In this document: in pieces, positions 62,673 through 64,000 of the stretch | Position numbering within the stretch: position 1 is the stretch's first letter | Layout: each line of letters opens with the position of its first letter | From: Phytoseiulus persimilis | Taxonomy: Eukaryota > Arthropoda > Arachnida > Mesostigmata > Phytoseiidae | Reading direction: 5' to 3' | Assembly: GCA_037576195.1 (NCBI GenBank) | Contig: CM075102.1 | Span: 11,470,001 to 11,534,000, forward strand | DNA: 64,000 nt | Program-made: the position numbers and the translations under genes | Notes under the pieces: model-generated | The model's database searches: none | What the model was told of the DNA's origin: nothing | The model's input: the letters and a program-made list of their open reading frames with translations, nothing else

Positions 62673-62679
62673 ATGCCTA

Positions 62680-63130
62680 ATTACATTTCCAAAAGGCATA
62701 ATTTCCATCTTCGATACTGCATTGGGTAAGTTCCCGAAACCAAATCGTTGTGACGCTCCCCCCGCTATTTGTCCACTGGTCGTTGCTATTAGAACATGAA
62801 GCTGCGCGAGGAACGGTGTGGCTCTAATCAATCAGGTCGGGGATCGAAGCGTCCCATGTCAAGTGGTACTACCGAATTGGGTAGAATGGGAAGTCGGGCG
62901 TCTCTCGCAATACTCTCCGCCCGACTCTTCCAGAGGGAGTACGGATATATCCATTGGGATGGTAACGGTTAATGGAGTTACGGGTTGAGATATCGATTCA
63001 GTAGCCCTCGACTTGACCTCACTCAAATGAAGCCATCAGCGAATCCATGTCGTCTACCAACATGATTACTCACGAGTGATGAAGAAAAACGGCGGGCGAG
63101 TTTCGCGTCTAATGACAGTGAGAAAAGGAA
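62680..63130. other. Convergent 3' region between PM20D2-like (+) and Ly6-like (-) genes
   Basis: AT-richer sequence without coding potential. No clear AATAAA was found on the minus strand just past the Ly6 stop. Confidence 0.3.
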
Positions 63131-63136
63131 CGACGA

Positions 63137-63971
63137 TCATCGGATAATGAACATCGCTAGACTTATGAATGCGGCTATAGACGTTAGAGAAGATTTATTT
63201 CGCCTGGAAATGTTGCAACCGTTCTCGTTGCACGTCGTTATGCAGCCCTGCAATCAGAAATTCCCCGCAAATTAATTTTTCACGCTCCATCGATGCAACC
63301 TGGATCCACGAAAGCACGATTCACCGATCACTCAATCTGACTGCTCAACGACACATTTCGGCAACTGGTTCGGGCTCACTCACCTTCATGAGCTCGTTCT
63401 GATATCGAAACATCCCACAAGAGTTGTCCATGCTTTCCAGTGAGCACACTCTGATGGTCAACTGTACGTTGTTGAACACTTCAGAGTACGGAAGGCAAAC
63501 GAATTAGGCTATTCAATGTCAGTTCCAGGGGCCGTACCAGTATCGACTTATATTAGATAGAGAAAATGCACATTGAATCCCCGAGATTTCCCCCAATCGA
63601 CTTCGAAATCCCACGCTGTTCAGCTGGAGGCATTCAGCAACACCATACGCTCCTGAGCCAGCCAGAAGATATCTCACGACACGGTTTTCACGCTATTCTT
63701 GGAATGCTTCAGTCAAAAGCGATCGCTCACCTGAGAAGCCGTTGAGTTTGACACAATACTGCGCCGGAAATCGACCCGTGTGTCCTTCTTTGGGCACCAT
63801 ACAATAATGAGTATACAAAGCGTCTGTCGGGTGAAACGGGTCGTGGCATCCCGGGTTTGAGTTGTTCAACGATGTACATGTGAAGCAGTCAATAGCATCA
63901 GAACCTAGAGGTACATAAACGACGAACGCAAGCACCGCGAGTGTTATTCGGCTGCGAAGACAGCGCATCAT
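63137..63971 (-). CDS. Ly6/uPAR (quiver/sleepless-type) GPI-anchored protein, three exons
   Basis: Minus strand, exons 63971-63731, 63478-63384 and 63247-63137 (TGA), 148 aa, all junctions GT-AG and in phase (1, then 0). The N-terminus MMRCLRSRITLAVLAFVVYV is a signal peptide. The mature part has ten cysteines at 29, 32, 42, 57, 73, 92, 101, 114, 118 and 123, beginning with the typical IDCFTCTS and closing with the Ly6 hallmark GCITTCNENGCN. Two N-glycosylation sequons are present (NNS at 36, NIS at 124). The tail SSLTSIAAFISLAMFIIR is hydrophobic with small residues before it, as in GPI-anchor signals. Insect relatives (quiver, boudin, crooked neck group) act at the cell surface in septate junctions or in tuning channels and receptors; which role applies is not visible. 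The exon-2 acceptor is a less usual ctctgaag. Confidence 0.88.
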
Positions 63972-64000
63972 CCTGAGACCCGAATGGAGCAACGCAGCGT

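Noticed and set aside
1..64000. Transposable elements, viral copies, CRISPR arrays, rRNA
   Set aside because: No reverse transcriptase, integrase or transposase motif, no terminal repeats, no spaced direct repeats and no rRNA-like block were seen.

Overview
The window looks like nuclear DNA of a small-genome arthropod. Base composition is near 50% GC, genes have many short GT-AG introns, genes lie on both strands, and several genes carry AATAAA 30-40 bases past the stop. Gene content (an SRCIN1/Drosophila CG32809-type coiled-coil protein, a single-LIM muscle protein, PM20D2, a Ly6/quiver-type protein, a BTBD9-related protein) fits an arthropod. A predatory (mesostigmatan) mite would match the composition and intron style, but that is an inference. 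I see no bacterial, organellar or viral block, no reverse transcriptase or transposase, no CRISPR array and no convincing tRNA.

Layout. Positions 1 to about 32,000 are gene-poor. They hold only tentative items: a minus-strand 3' exon at 5.3-5.6 kb, a terminal exon at 10.4 kb with a well-placed poly(A) signal, an 18-bp perfect inverted repeat at 14.2 kb, a small two-exon gene at 18.1-18.4 kb, and an unresolved coding-like block at 24.2-26.2 kb. From 32,106 to 46,645 (+) runs one large gene related to SRCIN1/KIAA1217/CG32809. It has two alternative 5' ends, a conserved AIP3-like core, ten consecutive phase-1 exons of proline-rich linker, a coiled-coil block, an early 3' end (stop 43,241, poly(A) 43,275) and a late 3' end (stop 46,645). 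From 50.1 to 51.1 kb (+) there is a possible four-exon gene with very short introns. At 53,273-54,214 (+) an intronless gene has BACK and F5/8 type C domains like BTBD9 but no BTB domain, and it starts with a signal peptide. At 56,560-57,021 (+) is a two-exon single-LIM CRP/Mlp60A-type gene with a long 3' UTR. At 59,437-60,097 (-) is a two-exon secreted six-cysteine peptide. At 60,975-62,312 (+) is a PM20D2-type peptidase whose only intron has a GC donor. At 63,137-63,971 (-) is a three-exon Ly6/quiver-type protein with a GPI-type tail.

The genes do not form a pathway. The right third is a compact cluster of small, mostly one- to three-exon genes, three of them encoding secreted or surface proteins. 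All gene models were read by eye from open frames, splice consensus and reading phase; no alignment or transcript was available.
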